Assembly: GCA_902557385.1 (NCBI GenBank)
Contig: CACDZF010000001.1
Location: 1 to 64,000, forward strand
Source: an uncultured Pelagibacteraceae bacterium
GTDB taxonomy: Bacteria > Pseudomonadota > Alphaproteobacteria > Pelagibacterales > Pelagibacteraceae
DNA: 64,000 nt
Direction: 5' to 3'
This document shows positions 1-7,690 of the stretch, piece after piece. A program made the position numbers and the translations under genes. Under the pieces are notes generated by a model that was not told where the DNA came from, did not search any database, and saw only the letters and a program-made list of their open reading frames with translations. How positions within the stretch are numbered: position 1 is the first letter of the stretch; every line of letters begins with the position of its first letter.

Positions 1-328
1 TTAAATTTTTAGTAAATTTTTTTTTATTATATTCTTTAACAAAATTGATTTTGTCGATTTTTGTTATTTTATTATTAATTTTTTTCTCGCTTTTAATAAC
101 TTTTTTATTTACAATTTTTTTTGTCTCTTCTATTTTCTTATCTATAACTACCTTATTAATATTTGAATTAGATTTAGTTTTAGAATTTTTTTCAGTAATA
201 TCTGAAGTAGAGCAAGTATCTAGATTTTCATTTAAACAATTTTCTTTAATATTTGTATCCCATGCATTTGTTGAAGTAGAAACTATAATACAAAAGAAAG
301 TAATAATTCTTAATAAAGATTTTTTCAT
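1..328 (-). CDS. Predicted secreted Lys/Asn-rich protein, 3' part beyond window
   Basis: The minus-strand frame is open from an ATG at 328 to the window edge (109 codons, no stop). The N-terminus is a clear Sec signal peptide: a basic start (MKKSLLR), a hydrophobic core, and a likely cleavage after the Ala of TSTNA. Two Cys (about residues 31 and 39) follow, then a very Lys/Asn/Ile-rich hydrophilic stretch that looks like a linker or coiled region. The start overlaps the argC stop as ATGA, so translation is probably coupled to argC. I do not recognise the family; the part seen could be the linker before a domain outside the window. A plus-strand frame over the same bases is only its shadow. 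Confidence 0.7.
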   Translation of the reverse strand, partial: MKKSLLRIITFFCIIVSTSTNAWDTNIKENCLNENLDTCSTSDITEKNSKTKSNSNINKVVIDKKIEETKKIVNKKVIKSEKKINNKITKIDKINFVKEYNKKKFTKNL

Positions 329-1350
329 TGTAGTCCCCTGCTTTCAGGTAAATTAAATTTAATATTCATATTTTGTACTGCTTGTCCTGATCCTCCTTTG
401 ATCAAATTATCTATAGCAGATAAAATAATATATTTATTTTTATTTTTCGTTTTACAAACTGATATAAGACAATCATTAGTATTAATAACATCATTTGTGC
501 TTATAAGACTATTTATTTTCTTTAATTTAACAAATTGTTTTTTAGAAAAAGTACTCTTAAGAGCGTTATTAAGTTTATTTAATGAAACGCCGTTATTGGT
601 TTCAATGTATATAGTACTCAGTATTCCTCTAAACATCGGTGATAAGTGAGGTGTAAAAGTAATATTAAACTTTTTTTTCTTTGTATATTTTTTTATTTCC
701 TGTTCTATTTCTGAGTTATGTCTATGAAGACCAACGCCATATGCTTTAAGTGACTCATACAAATTTTTTTTAGCATAAATTTTATGAACACCTCTACCTG
801 CTCCAGAATAACCTGACTTTGAGTCAGCTACAATGTTATCTAATTTGATTAATTTTTTTTTAATTAATGGTAGTAAAGGTAATAATATAGATGTCGGGTA
901 ACATCCCGGACAAGAAATTATTTTAAAATTTTTAATATGTTTAGAAGAAAATTCAGGTAAAGAATAAATACTCTTTTTAATATTTTGTGGAGCTTTATGT
1001 TTTTGTTTATACCATTTTAAATAATTTTTAGAAGATCTTAGTCTAAAGTCAGCAGCTATATCTATTAAAACATTTTTATTTAATAAATTTTTTGAAATAA
1101 TTTGAGCCTCTCCGTTTGGTAACGCTGTAAAAACAATTTCAACATCGTTAAGAAAAGATTTATTAAACTTAACTATTTTAGGTAATTTTTTTGAATTCAA
1201 TGATTTGTCGTAAAAAGATATTTTTTTCCCTACAGAAGTATTGCCACATAGATACTTTATTGAAATATCTTTATGTTTCAGTAAAATTTTAACTAGTTCT
1301 ATTCCAATGTAACCAGTTGATCCAGCAATTAATACATTAAGCTTAGCCAT
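325..1350 (-). CDS. argC: N-acetyl-gamma-glutamyl-phosphate reductase
   Basis: NADPH-dependent reduction of N-acetylglutamyl phosphate to the semialdehyde, third step of arginine/ornithine synthesis, cytoplasmic. At 341 residues it fits the long (type 1) ArgC family. Residues 6-16 (VLIAGSTGYIG) form the dinucleotide-binding loop, and the catalytic Cys is C150 in SCPGCYPTS. The C-terminal GGSGQAVQNMN motif is typical. It lies 33 bases after rpsI in the same direction, probably in the rplM-rpsI transcript, and its stop overlaps the next start (ATGA). Confidence 0.96.
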   Translation of the reverse strand: MAKLNVLIAGSTGYIGIELVKILLKHKDISIKYLCGNTSVGKKISFYDKSLNSKKLPKIVKFNKSFLNDVEIVFTALPNGEAQIISKNLLNKNVLIDIAADFRLRSSKNYLKWYKQKHKAPQNIKKSIYSLPEFSSKHIKNFKIISCPGCYPTSILLPLLPLIKKKLIKLDNIVADSKSGYSGAGRGVHKIYAKKNLYESLKAYGVGLHRHNSEIEQEIKKYTKKKKFNITFTPHLSPMFRGILSTIYIETNNGVSLNKLNNALKSTFSKKQFVKLKKINSLISTNDVINTNDCLISVCKTKNKNKYIILSAIDNLIKGGSGQAVQNMNIKFNLPESRGLQ

Positions 1351-1383
1351 AAGTTATTATAACAGTTTATAGAGAAAAAAAAA

Positions 1384-1800
1384 TTATCTTTTAGAAAACT
1401 GAAAGCTTCTTCTAGCTTTTCTGTGACCATATTTTTTTCTTTCTACGGCCCTTGAGTCTCTTGTGGTTAGTTTTTCTTTTTTTAGAGTTGGTTTTAAACT
1501 TGAGTCAAATAGCAATAGAGCTTTTGAAATACCATGTACCATTGCACCAGCCTGACCAGTATGACCACCTCCCTTTACGCTGCATCTGACATCATAACCA
1601 GTTGATTGATTGATAATTTCAAAAGGTCTTAAAATTTGCATTTTATGGTTAGATCTTTTGAAATAATCATCATAATTTTTACCGTTTACATAAATTTTTC
1701 CTGACCCTTTTTTTAACCAAATTTTAGCAATTGATTTTTTTCTTCTACCAGTGGCGTACATGCTATCTTTAAAGTCTAGTTTGTTTGTATTTTCATTCAT
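1384..1800 (-). CDS. rpsI: 30S ribosomal protein S9
   Basis: Small-subunit head protein whose basic C-terminal tail reaches the P-site tRNA. The 138 residues include the YATGRRKKSIAK start of the S9 fold, the GGGHTGQAGAM loop and the conserved tail ending KARRSFQFSKR. A short N-terminal extension (about 12 residues) precedes the fold. It follows rplM by 6 bases, the standard L13-S9 pair. Confidence 0.98.
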   Translation of the reverse strand: MNENTNKLDFKDSMYATGRRKKSIAKIWLKKGSGKIYVNGKNYDDYFKRSNHKMQILRPFEIINQSTGYDVRCSVKGGGHTGQAGAMVHGISKALLLFDSSLKPTLKKEKLTTRDSRAVERKKYGHRKARRSFQFSKR

Positions 1801-1806
1801 TTAAAA

Positions 1807-2265
1807 TTAATTTCTAACTATATTTTTATTATTTAGTTTAGTTAAATCAATAACTGTAGGATTTTGTGATGAATGAGGATGGTTATCTCCTGTATACATT
1901 TTAAGTTTTGTCAGTTGTTTTCTTCCTAGAACGCCGCCTGGCAACATTCTCTTTACTGCTAATTTAAGACTTTCGTTAGGTTTTTTTTCACTAAGTTTTT
2001 CTGGTGTAATTTCTTTAATACCTCCAGGATATCCAGTATGTCGATAATATTTTTTATTCTGAAACTTCTTTCCTGTAAATTTTATTTTTTCAATATTTTT
2101 AACTACAACGAAGTCACCGTGATCAACATGTGGGCTATATGTGCTTTTATTCTTACCTCTAATTATTTTAGAAATAATCGATGCAAGTCTGCCCACAACA
2201 GCATTTTTTGCGTCAATTTCAAACCAATTAGATGAAATTTCACTTTTTTTAACAAATTTTGTCAT
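1807..2265 (-). CDS. rplM: 50S ribosomal protein L13
   Basis: Early-assembly large-subunit protein binding 23S rRNA. The 152 residues show the W(F/Y)xxDA start, GRLAS, the MLPGG segment and the conserved HPHSSQNP near the C-terminus. It is the first gene of rplM-rpsI-argC. There is no Shine-Dalgarno sequence before the ATG, and the predicted promoter places the transcript start only a few bases upstream, so the message may be leaderless. Confidence 0.98.
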   Translation of the reverse strand: MTKFVKKSEISSNWFEIDAKNAVVGRLASIISKIIRGKNKSTYSPHVDHGDFVVVKNIEKIKFTGKKFQNKKYYRHTGYPGGIKEITPEKLSEKKPNESLKLAVKRMLPGGVLGRKQLTKLKMYTGDNHPHSSQNPTVIDLTKLNNKNIVRN

Positions 2266-2274
2266 TCTGCAGGA

Positions 2275-2302
2275 TTAATACTTCTTATTACTAAAAAGTC
2301 AA
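2275..2302 (-). promoter_or_regulatory. Predicted sigma-70 promoter for rplM-rpsI-argC
   Basis: On the minus strand TTGACT (2302-2297) is followed after 16 bases by TATTAA (2280-2275), a good match to sigma-70 elements. Transcription would begin near 2268-2266, immediately before the rplM ATG at 2265. The assignment rests on sequence alone. Confidence 0.5.
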
Positions 2303-2378
2303 TTAATTGGTTGTATAAAACTGTTTAAAATCAATAGTAATTTAGGCTTTTTTAATAACTTGCACCATACATCAAATT

Positions 2379-2384
2379 TATAAT
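2379..2384 (+). promoter_or_regulatory. Possible -10 element for metY
   Basis: A perfect TATAAT lies 95 bases before the metY ATG, with no convincing -35 at the usual distance. A start near 2391 would place the whole SAM-V-like leader and a small A/T hairpin (2397-2411) in the transcript. Confidence 0.35.
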
Positions 2385-2427
2385 AAACTAATCATACGAA
2401 AAATTTTTTCGAAGGTTTAAAAATTAG

Positions 2428-2475
2428 TTGTGCACCTTGAATTATCAAAAGCACAATATAATAAAAACAGAGGGG
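2428..2475 (+). ncRNA. SAM-V-like riboswitch overlapping the metY ribosome binding site
   Basis: UUGUGC (2428-2433) pairs perfectly with GCACAA (2451-2456) around a 17-base loop. The loop CCUU (2435-2438) can pair with GAGG (2470-2473), part of the metY Shine-Dalgarno, across an A-rich connector (2457-2469). This H-type pseudoknot with an A-rich third strand is the architecture of SAM-II/SAM-V aptamers. SAM-V is known upstream of metY in Pelagibacter, which is the basis for the class name. SAM binding would hide the ribosome site and lower MetY synthesis. A competing pairing, AAGGU (2412-2416) with ACCUU (2434-2438), would break the pseudoknot. The structure was found by eye; no covariance model was run. 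Confidence 0.75.
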
Positions 2476-2479
2476 AAAA

Positions 2480-3808
2480 ATGACAAAAACTATTAAAAAT
2501 CCAGAAACAATTGCTTTGCACGGTGGTGATTATAGAAGTGATCCCGCAACTACAGCTGTAGCTGTGCCACTTTACAGAACAACATCTTACCAATTTAAAG
2601 ATACTGAAAATGCTGCAAATCTTTTTGCATTAAAGGAATTCGGAAATATTTATACAAGAATAATGAATCCAACTAACGATGTATTAGAAAAAAGAGTTGC
2701 TGCTTTAGAAGGCGGTCTCGCTTGCGTAACTGTTGGTTCAGGACAAGCAGCTTCTACATTTGCTATTATGAATGTATGTCAATCAGGTGACAACTTTATA
2801 AGTTCAACGGATTTATATGGTGGAACTGTCAATTTATTTACACATACATTAAAAAAACTTGGTATTGAATGTAGATATGCTGATCCTTCAGATCCAAAAA
2901 ATTTTGAAAAACTTATAGATGAAAAAACAAGATGTTTTTATGCAGAAACATTACCAAACCCATATTTAAGAGTTTTTCCTATACAAGAAGTTGCTGATAT
3001 CGGAAAAAAACATAATATACCTTTAATTATGGACAACACTGCAGCGCCAGTTATTTGTAAACCAATTGAACATGGGGCAGCAGTAGTGGTTCATTCATTA
3101 ACTAAATTTATTGGTGGTCATGGAACAGTTATTGGTGGATGTCTAGTTGATGGTGGTAATTTTGATTGGACCGCTAATGCAAAAAGGCAACCAAATTTTA
3201 ACGAACCTGATGCAAGTTATGGAGGTGCTGTTTGGGGAGAAGTTGTTCCTCAGTTAACAGGTGCCAATGTAGCTTTTGCTGTCAGAGCTAGAGTTTGTTT
3301 ATTAAGAGATCTAGGTGCACCTTTAGCTCCAGACAATGCTTGGGGAATTATCCAAGGTTTAGAAACTGCCCCACTTAGAATGAAACAACATTGTTCAAAT
3401 GCAGAGAAGGTCGTTGATTTTCTAAAAAAACATAAAAGTATCGATAGAGTAATCTACCCAACTTTGCATGAAGGTGAAATTGCCACTAGATCAAAAAAAT
3501 ATCTTAAAGGTGGTAATGGTGCACTAGTTGGCATTGAAGTTAAAGGTGGAGTTGAGGCTGGTAAGAAATTTATAGAGTCCTTAAAAATGTTTTACCATGT
3601 CGCAAATATTGGTGATGCAAGAAGTTTAGCAATTCATCCAGCTACAACAACTCACAGTCAATTAACACCAGAAGAATTACTAGCTGCTGGGGTAACCCCA
3701 GGTTATGTTAGATTGTCAATTGGTATTGAGCATCCTGATGATATCATTGAAGATTTAAACCAAGCGTTAACATCTTCGGGCAAACCAAGTCTTAAGGCTG
3801 TAAGTTAG
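2480..3808 (+). CDS. metY: O-acetylhomoserine sulfhydrylase (O-acetylhomoserine aminocarboxypropyltransferase)
   Basis: PLP enzyme of the Cys/Met metabolism family that makes homocysteine from O-acetylhomoserine and sulfide, giving direct sulfur assimilation into methionine. The 442 residues match family length. The PLP lysine is K209 in HSLTKFIGGHG; the N-terminal ETIALHGG and YTRIMNPT motifs and the C-terminal HPATTTHSQL motif are present. The strong Shine-Dalgarno GAGGGG sits 4 bases before the ATG and is also a strand of the riboswitch pseudoknot. The 3' end overlaps convergent ctaA by 17 bases. Confidence 0.95.
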   Translation: MTKTIKNPETIALHGGDYRSDPATTAVAVPLYRTTSYQFKDTENAANLFALKEFGNIYTRIMNPTNDVLEKRVAALEGGLACVTVGSGQAASTFAIMNVCQSGDNFISSTDLYGGTVNLFTHTLKKLGIECRYADPSDPKNFEKLIDEKTRCFYAETLPNPYLRVFPIQEVADIGKKHNIPLIMDNTAAPVICKPIEHGAAVVVHSLTKFIGGHGTVIGGCLVDGGNFDWTANAKRQPNFNEPDASYGGAVWGEVVPQLTGANVAFAVRARVCLLRDLGAPLAPDNAWGIIQGLETAPLRMKQHCSNAEKVVDFLKKHKSIDRVIYPTLHEGEIATRSKKYLKGGNGALVGIEVKGGVEAGKKFIESLKMFYHVANIGDARSLAIHPATTTHSQLTPEELLAAGVTPGYVRLSIGIEHPDDIIEDLNQALTSSGKPSLKAVS

Positions 3809-4817
3809 ACTCTGAATTTAAGTATAAAAAGTAAATACAAGAGCTAACTAGAAAAATTGAACTTATTTGGTGCATAGAAGCAACAACAATCTGTGCACCA
3901 AATAATAAAGTAAGAATCCCTAATACAACCTGTAAAATAAGCAAACCTCCAATTACTTTAATAATTGGATAAAAAGAAGTGTTTTTGTTTTTTAAAATTA
4001 TAAAAAGTATGTAGAAATAATAAAACAATATTAAATATGCTAAATTTCTATGAACAAATTGAACTAGAGACGGATCATCAAACGCTTCTTTTGTAAAAAG
4101 ATTACCAAAGGTATTATCATCAGGAAAATATGAGGACCCCATTAAAGGCCATGAATTATAGATTTTTCCAGCGTCCATACCTGAAACGAAAGCTCCAACT
4201 ACTATTTGACAATAAATTAAAAATAATAAAATAAATGGTAAAAAAAAATTTATTTTTTGATTGCTTAAATCTAATTTTTTAAGTTTTAAATAATTCCAAT
4301 TAATCAATGAAAGTATTAAAAAGGCAATTAATAAATGTACACTTAATCTATAATGACTAACATCAACTCGGTCTACTAAACCGCTAGAAACCATATACCA
4401 TCCTACAAAACCCTGAAGACAAATAAGAGCAAAAATAAAATATAAATTAATTAATTTTTTTACCTTTAACAAAAAAGAGAAATATATTAATGGCAATAAA
4501 AAAGATAATCCGATTAAACGACCAAGAATTCTATGTATCCACTCCCACCAAAAAATGATTTTAAATTCCTTCAAAGTCATAGAATAATTCTGTAACTCGA
4601 ATTCAGGTATTTGCTTATATAAATCAAAGTAATTTAACCATTGTACGTGATTTAAAGGTGGTAAAATTCCTGAAAATAACTGCCATTTAGTTATAGATAA
4701 ACCTGAGTCAGTGAGTCTAGTTAAGCCCCCAATAATTATCATGAAGACAATTAACCAAAACATAAAAAATAGCCAAATAGATACAGCATTATTTATCTGT
4801 TTATTCTCTATATACAT
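3792..4817 (-). CDS. ctaA: Heme A synthase (COX15/CtaA family)
   Basis: Inner-membrane enzyme that oxidises the C8 methyl of heme O to give heme A for cytochrome c oxidase. The 341-residue polytopic protein has about eight hydrophobic helices and the four conserved heme-ligand histidine contexts: WIHRILGR, LSVHLLIAF, FVHRNLAY and MHQISS. The GGLTRLTDSGLSI motif after helix 1 is diagnostic of the alphaproteobacterial/mitochondrial type. It stands alone and converges on metY. Confidence 0.95.
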   Translation of the reverse strand: MYIENKQINNAVSIWLFFMFWLIVFMIIIGGLTRLTDSGLSITKWQLFSGILPPLNHVQWLNYFDLYKQIPEFELQNYSMTLKEFKIIFWWEWIHRILGRLIGLSFLLPLIYFSFLLKVKKLINLYFIFALICLQGFVGWYMVSSGLVDRVDVSHYRLSVHLLIAFLILSLINWNYLKLKKLDLSNQKINFFLPFILLFLIYCQIVVGAFVSGMDAGKIYNSWPLMGSSYFPDDNTFGNLFTKEAFDDPSLVQFVHRNLAYLILFYYFYILFIILKNKNTSFYPIIKVIGGLLILQVVLGILTLLFGAQIVVASMHQISSIFLVSSCIYFLYLNSESNLQP

Positions 4818-4860
4818 AAGATAATAAATATAATATTTATAGAATAATCCAATTGAATAA

Positions 4861-5151
4861 ATGTCGCCTGTTAAAAAAAAAAAATTAACTAAATTAAGAA
4901 AAAAATTAGATCATCTAGATAATGCTTTTATCAAATTAATTAAGAAAAGAACTATTATAGTTGATCAGGTGCTAATGTTGAAAGATTTTAAAAACCAAAT
5001 TGTTGATAGAAAAAGAATAAAAATTATTTTGAATAAAATTAAAAGAAAATCTATTCAACAAAATATAGATCATAAAATAACAAGAAGGATATGGAAAAAT
5101 ATGATCTGGTCATATATAAATTATGAAAGAAGAAATTTTAAGAAGAAATAA
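4861..5151 (+). CDS. Chorismate mutase, AroQ class
   Basis: Stand-alone 96-residue all-helical protein with the AroQ pattern: LRKKLDHLDNAFIKLIKKR, then a V..V..LK helix, then VDRKRIKIILNKI. It would convert chorismate to prephenate for Phe/Tyr synthesis. The basic residues expected to bind the substrate (first-helix Arg, KKR at the helix end, VDRKR) are visible. It converges on rpmG with no bases between the genes. The fold is assigned with more confidence than the exact substrate. Confidence 0.82.
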   Translation: MSPVKKKKLTKLRKKLDHLDNAFIKLIKKRTIIVDQVLMLKDFKNQIVDRKRIKIILNKIKRKSIQQNIDHKITRRIWKNMIWSYINYERRNFKKK

Positions 5152-5343
5152 TTACTTACTATGTGGTGGTAATTTTTTTTCCACAAAAATTTCATGTTTT
5201 CTAGTAGCTGGATTATATTTTTTAGATTTTAACTTAACTTTAGCTTTTTCTCCACCGGCAGGTTTTTTTACATAGTAGAAAAAAGGACTATCAGGTTTAG
5301 ACTCTGGAACTAGGCGAACTTTTACATGTGTTTTTTTTGCCAT
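5152..5343 (-). CDS. rpmG: 50S ribosomal protein L33, zinc-free form
   Basis: 63-residue basic protein near the large-subunit E site. The VKVRLVPES start and the KKYNPATRKHEIFVEKK region match L33. It contains no cysteine, so it is the zinc-independent (C-minus) form. An insertion around PAGGEKAKVK and a short tail make it slightly longer than the usual 55 residues. It follows the MerR-type gene by one base. Confidence 0.9.
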   Translation of the reverse strand: MAKKTHVKVRLVPESKPDSPFFYYVKKPAGGEKAKVKLKSKKYNPATRKHEIFVEKKLPPHSK

Positions 5344-5344
5344 A

Positions 5345-5722
5345 TTATTTTAATTTTTTCAATTCTTTAGTTAAATTTAAAATTTTTTTAAGTTTTGTTT
5401 TAATATTTAAATTATCGACACTTATAGAATTATTTTGAACTTCGTCAAGTTGTAAAGATCTATTGCTATTTAATAGTTTTTTAACTCCATATATGGTCAT
5501 ACCCTGATCTTTTAACAAAAAATGAATTTTTTTGATTAACGAAATAGTATTATAATCGTAATATCGTCTCTTACCTGCGAAAATTTTAGGTTTTATTTGC
5601 TTAAATTCTTTTTCCCAAAATCTTATTGTATGAGTATTAAGTTTGCCATTTTTTTTGTTAACTAAGTTAAGCAATCTAGCAACTTCTCCTATTGATTTAT
5701 AATCACTATCGGTCTTGATCAT
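5345..5722 (-). CDS. MerR-family transcriptional regulator
   Basis: 125-residue protein with an N-terminal MerR winged helix (about residues 10-80). SIGEVARLLN forms the first helix, HTIRFWEKEF the recognition region, and GKRRYYDYNTISLIKKIHFLL the wing and second helix. A short coiled tail replaces an effector domain, and no Cys or metal site is visible. It overlaps ihfA by 17 bases. This rpmF-plsX-ihfA-merR order is common in proteobacteria, where the gene is conserved but its targets are unclear. Confidence 0.88.
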   Translation of the reverse strand: MIKTDSDYKSIGEVARLLNLVNKKNGKLNTHTIRFWEKEFKQIKPKIFAGKRRYYDYNTISLIKKIHFLLKDQGMTIYGVKKLLNSNRSLQLDEVQNNSISVDNLNIKTKLKKILNLTKELKKLK

Positions 5723-6014
5723 TTCGTTCTAAATTTAAAAAGTCTTTAAATTGATTAGCTGGTTTAAATAAAACAACATTTCTTTCCGATATAATTTTGG
5801 TTTCTTTTGTTTTGGGGTTTCTGCCAATTCTTTTTTTTTTTGATCGAATGGTAAATGTACCAAAGTTTGAAATTTTAATTTTTTTACTTTTGATTAAATT
5901 GGTAATTAATAAGTTTATTATATCGTCAAGTAAATTTTCAGAAATTTTTTTAGAAAATCCTATTTGCATATAAATAGAATTAATTATATCTTTTTTTGTT
6001 AAATTGACTCTCAT
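5706..6014 (-). CDS. ihfA: Integration host factor alpha subunit (HU/IHF family)
   Basis: Small DNA-bending protein of 102 residues. The IHF-alpha features are the TKKDIINSIY start, GFSKK in helix 1, and ISNFGTFTIRSKKKRIGRNPKTKE, which carries the beta arm with its intercalating Pro. The position 3 bases after plsX and before merR supports the alpha rather than the beta subunit. It probably acts as a heterodimer with a partner elsewhere. Confidence 0.9.
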   Translation of the reverse strand: MRVNLTKKDIINSIYMQIGFSKKISENLLDDIINLLITNLIKSKKIKISNFGTFTIRSKKKRIGRNPKTKETKIISERNVVLFKPANQFKDFLNLERNDQDR

Positions 6015-6017
6015 TCT

Positions 6018-7022
6018 TTAACTTATATTTTTTTTTATTTTTTCAATTAAACTTCCCTTCACAATTCTTTCACATACACTTAATGAATTAGAAAAACCTA
6101 TATAATCGGTTCCACCGTGACTTTTTACTACAGGTGAGTCAAGGCCAATAAATATAGCTCCATTATAAAGTCTAGGATCCAATCTTTTTTTAAATTTTTT
6201 TAAATTTTTATTATTTAACAACGATGAAATTTTACCTATAAGTGAACTTGTCATCGTCTCTTTTAATTCGCTAGTAATAAAATTGGCTGTACCCTCAGCA
6301 GTTTTTAAAGCTACATTACCAGTAAATCCATCTGCCACCACCACGTTAACATCACCATCCATTAAATGACTACCTTCAATAAATCCTTTAAATTCAAAAT
6401 CATCATTTTTAAGTTGATTTAATTTTTGATAGGTTTCTTTTATAATATCATTACCTTTTAATTCTTCAGATCCAATATTTAATAATGCTACTTTTGGTTT
6501 TTCTTCTGGAAATAGAGATTTAAATAATGAAGCTCCCATAATTGAAAAGTCAATCAGATTCTTATCGTTACATTCAATATTTGCTCCAAGATCTAAAACT
6601 ACACTCATACCTTTTTTGCTTGGCCATAATCCAGATAATGCTGGTTTATCAATATTTTCTATCATTTTAAGATTTAGTTTTGCTATAACTAAAAGAGCTC
6701 CTGTATTTCCTGCAGATATCACAATATCAGATTTTTTATTTTTAACACTCTCAATAGCAAGCCACATACTTGTATTTTTTCCTCTTTTGGCTGCTCCTAA
6801 TGGAGTATCAGTGCCTTCTACTTTTTCTATCGTGTGGGTAATTTCAAAACAATTAGAATTTAAATCCTTTGGTAAGAATTTTTCAATTTCATTTTTATTT
6901 CCAAAAATATTATAAAATATGTTTTTATTTTTTTTATGATGTTCGTTGATACCTTTAACAATCTTCTGTGGAGATCCGTCACCACCCATTGCATCAACTG
7001 CAATTGTTATTAAATTTTTCAT
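6018..7022 (-). CDS. plsX: Phosphate acyltransferase PlsX
   Basis: Converts acyl-ACP and phosphate to acyl-phosphate, the donor used by PlsY (encoded at 42498). The 334 residues match family length. VDAMGGDGSP at the N-terminus, SAGNTGALL, LDLGAN and ADGFTGNVALKT are characteristic. It is preceded by rpmF in the same direction, and 3 bases separate it from ihfA. The fabH gene that usually lies between plsX and ihfA is absent here. Confidence 0.97.
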   Translation of the reverse strand: MKNLITIAVDAMGGDGSPQKIVKGINEHHKKNKNIFYNIFGNKNEIEKFLPKDLNSNCFEITHTIEKVEGTDTPLGAAKRGKNTSMWLAIESVKNKKSDIVISAGNTGALLVIAKLNLKMIENIDKPALSGLWPSKKGMSVVLDLGANIECNDKNLIDFSIMGASLFKSLFPEEKPKVALLNIGSEELKGNDIIKETYQKLNQLKNDDFEFKGFIEGSHLMDGDVNVVVADGFTGNVALKTAEGTANFITSELKETMTSSLIGKISSLLNNKNLKKFKKRLDPRLYNGAIFIGLDSPVVKSHGGTDYIGFSNSLSVCERIVKGSLIEKIKKNIS

Positions 7023-7040
7023 TGAAGAAAATTTAAGTTA

Positions 7041-7220
7041 TTAATCCTTTGGGTCCAGAACTTGTTTGCCCTTATACATACCAGTTTTTAGGTCAATATG
7101 GTGAGACAATCTATATTCACCAGATTTTTTATCTTCAACAACATTTTTTGGAGAGAATTTAATATGAGATCTTCTCTTTCCAGTTCTAGAAGGTGATGTT
7201 TTACGTTTAGGTACAGCCAT
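7041..7220 (-). CDS. rpmF: 50S ribosomal protein L32, zinc-free form
   Basis: A 59-residue gene found by reading the minus strand: ATG at 7220, TAA at 7041-7043. The start [19 protein letters not shown] is the L32 signature, followed by a segment resembling [17 protein letters not shown]. No cysteines are present, so this is the zinc-independent form. It sits 18 bases upstream of plsX, the classic rpmF-plsX pair, and 2 bases after the CBP3-like gene. Confidence 0.95.
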   Translation of the reverse strand: MAVPKRKTSPSRTGKRRSHIKFSPKNVVEDKKSGEYRLSHHIDLKTGMYKGKQVLDPKD

Positions 7221-7222
7221 AA

Positions 7223-7690
7223 TTAATTTTTTGGTTTAATTACACTTTTTATATAATAATTTAAAGTATTATTTTTTAATTCTACACTATATTTATCAAA
7301 ATATACACTTAAATTATCAATATCATTTAGATTTAATAGGGATTTTATTCTTTTTTTCTTTTCATTATCATCAATCAAATTCCAGTCATCTATTTTTTTA
7401 ATTATTAAATGAAATAAGTTTATATAATCTTTCATTTTTTTATTAATAGATGCATCTCCATAACCAATTTCTCGTATGTTTAATTCTAAGTGTTTAAAAG
7501 TACAATCATAAATATCTTGAAGTATCTCTTTATCATTATTTTTGAAAGTTTTTAAAAAAAAGGCAAAATGAATAAGAAAAAATACCAATCTATCAGAAAA
7601 AGTATCTTGTTTAGTAAAACCCTTGTACAATTCTTTATTTCTAGTTAAATTGATTAAATTATTATAAATATTTATATATTTATTACTCAT
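7223..7690 (-). CDS. Ubiquinol-cytochrome c chaperone family protein (CBP3-like)
   Basis: 155-residue helical protein. The central [17 protein letters not shown] and the later [19 protein letters not shown] match the alphaproteobacterial homologues of mitochondrial Cbp3/UQCC1, assembly factors for cytochrome b of the bc1 complex. The place beside bamE and rpmF-plsX agrees with alphaproteobacterial gene order. The ATG overlaps the start of divergent bamE in a shared CATG. A direct role in bc1 assembly here is inference. Confidence 0.7.
   Translation of the reverse strand: MSNKYINIYNNLINLTRNKELYKGFTKQDTFSDRLVFFLIHFAFFLKTFKNNDKEILQDIYDCTFKHLELNIREIGYGDASINKKMKDYINLFHLIIKKIDDWNLIDDNEKKKRIKSLLNLNDIDNLSVYFDKYSVELKNNTLNYYIKSVIKPKN

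Noticed and set aside
45-356. A 103-codon plus-strand frame with a hydrophobic translation
   Set aside because: It is the reverse of the Lys/Asn-rich secreted protein on the minus strand, whose poly-A codons read as Phe/Leu/Ile. The minus frame has a signal peptide and couples to argC.
2341-2360. Possible SAM-II aptamer or terminator upstream of the SAM-V-like element
   Set aside because: I could not draw a SAM-II-type stem-loop or a hairpin with U-tract in this stretch; the T-run alone is not enough.
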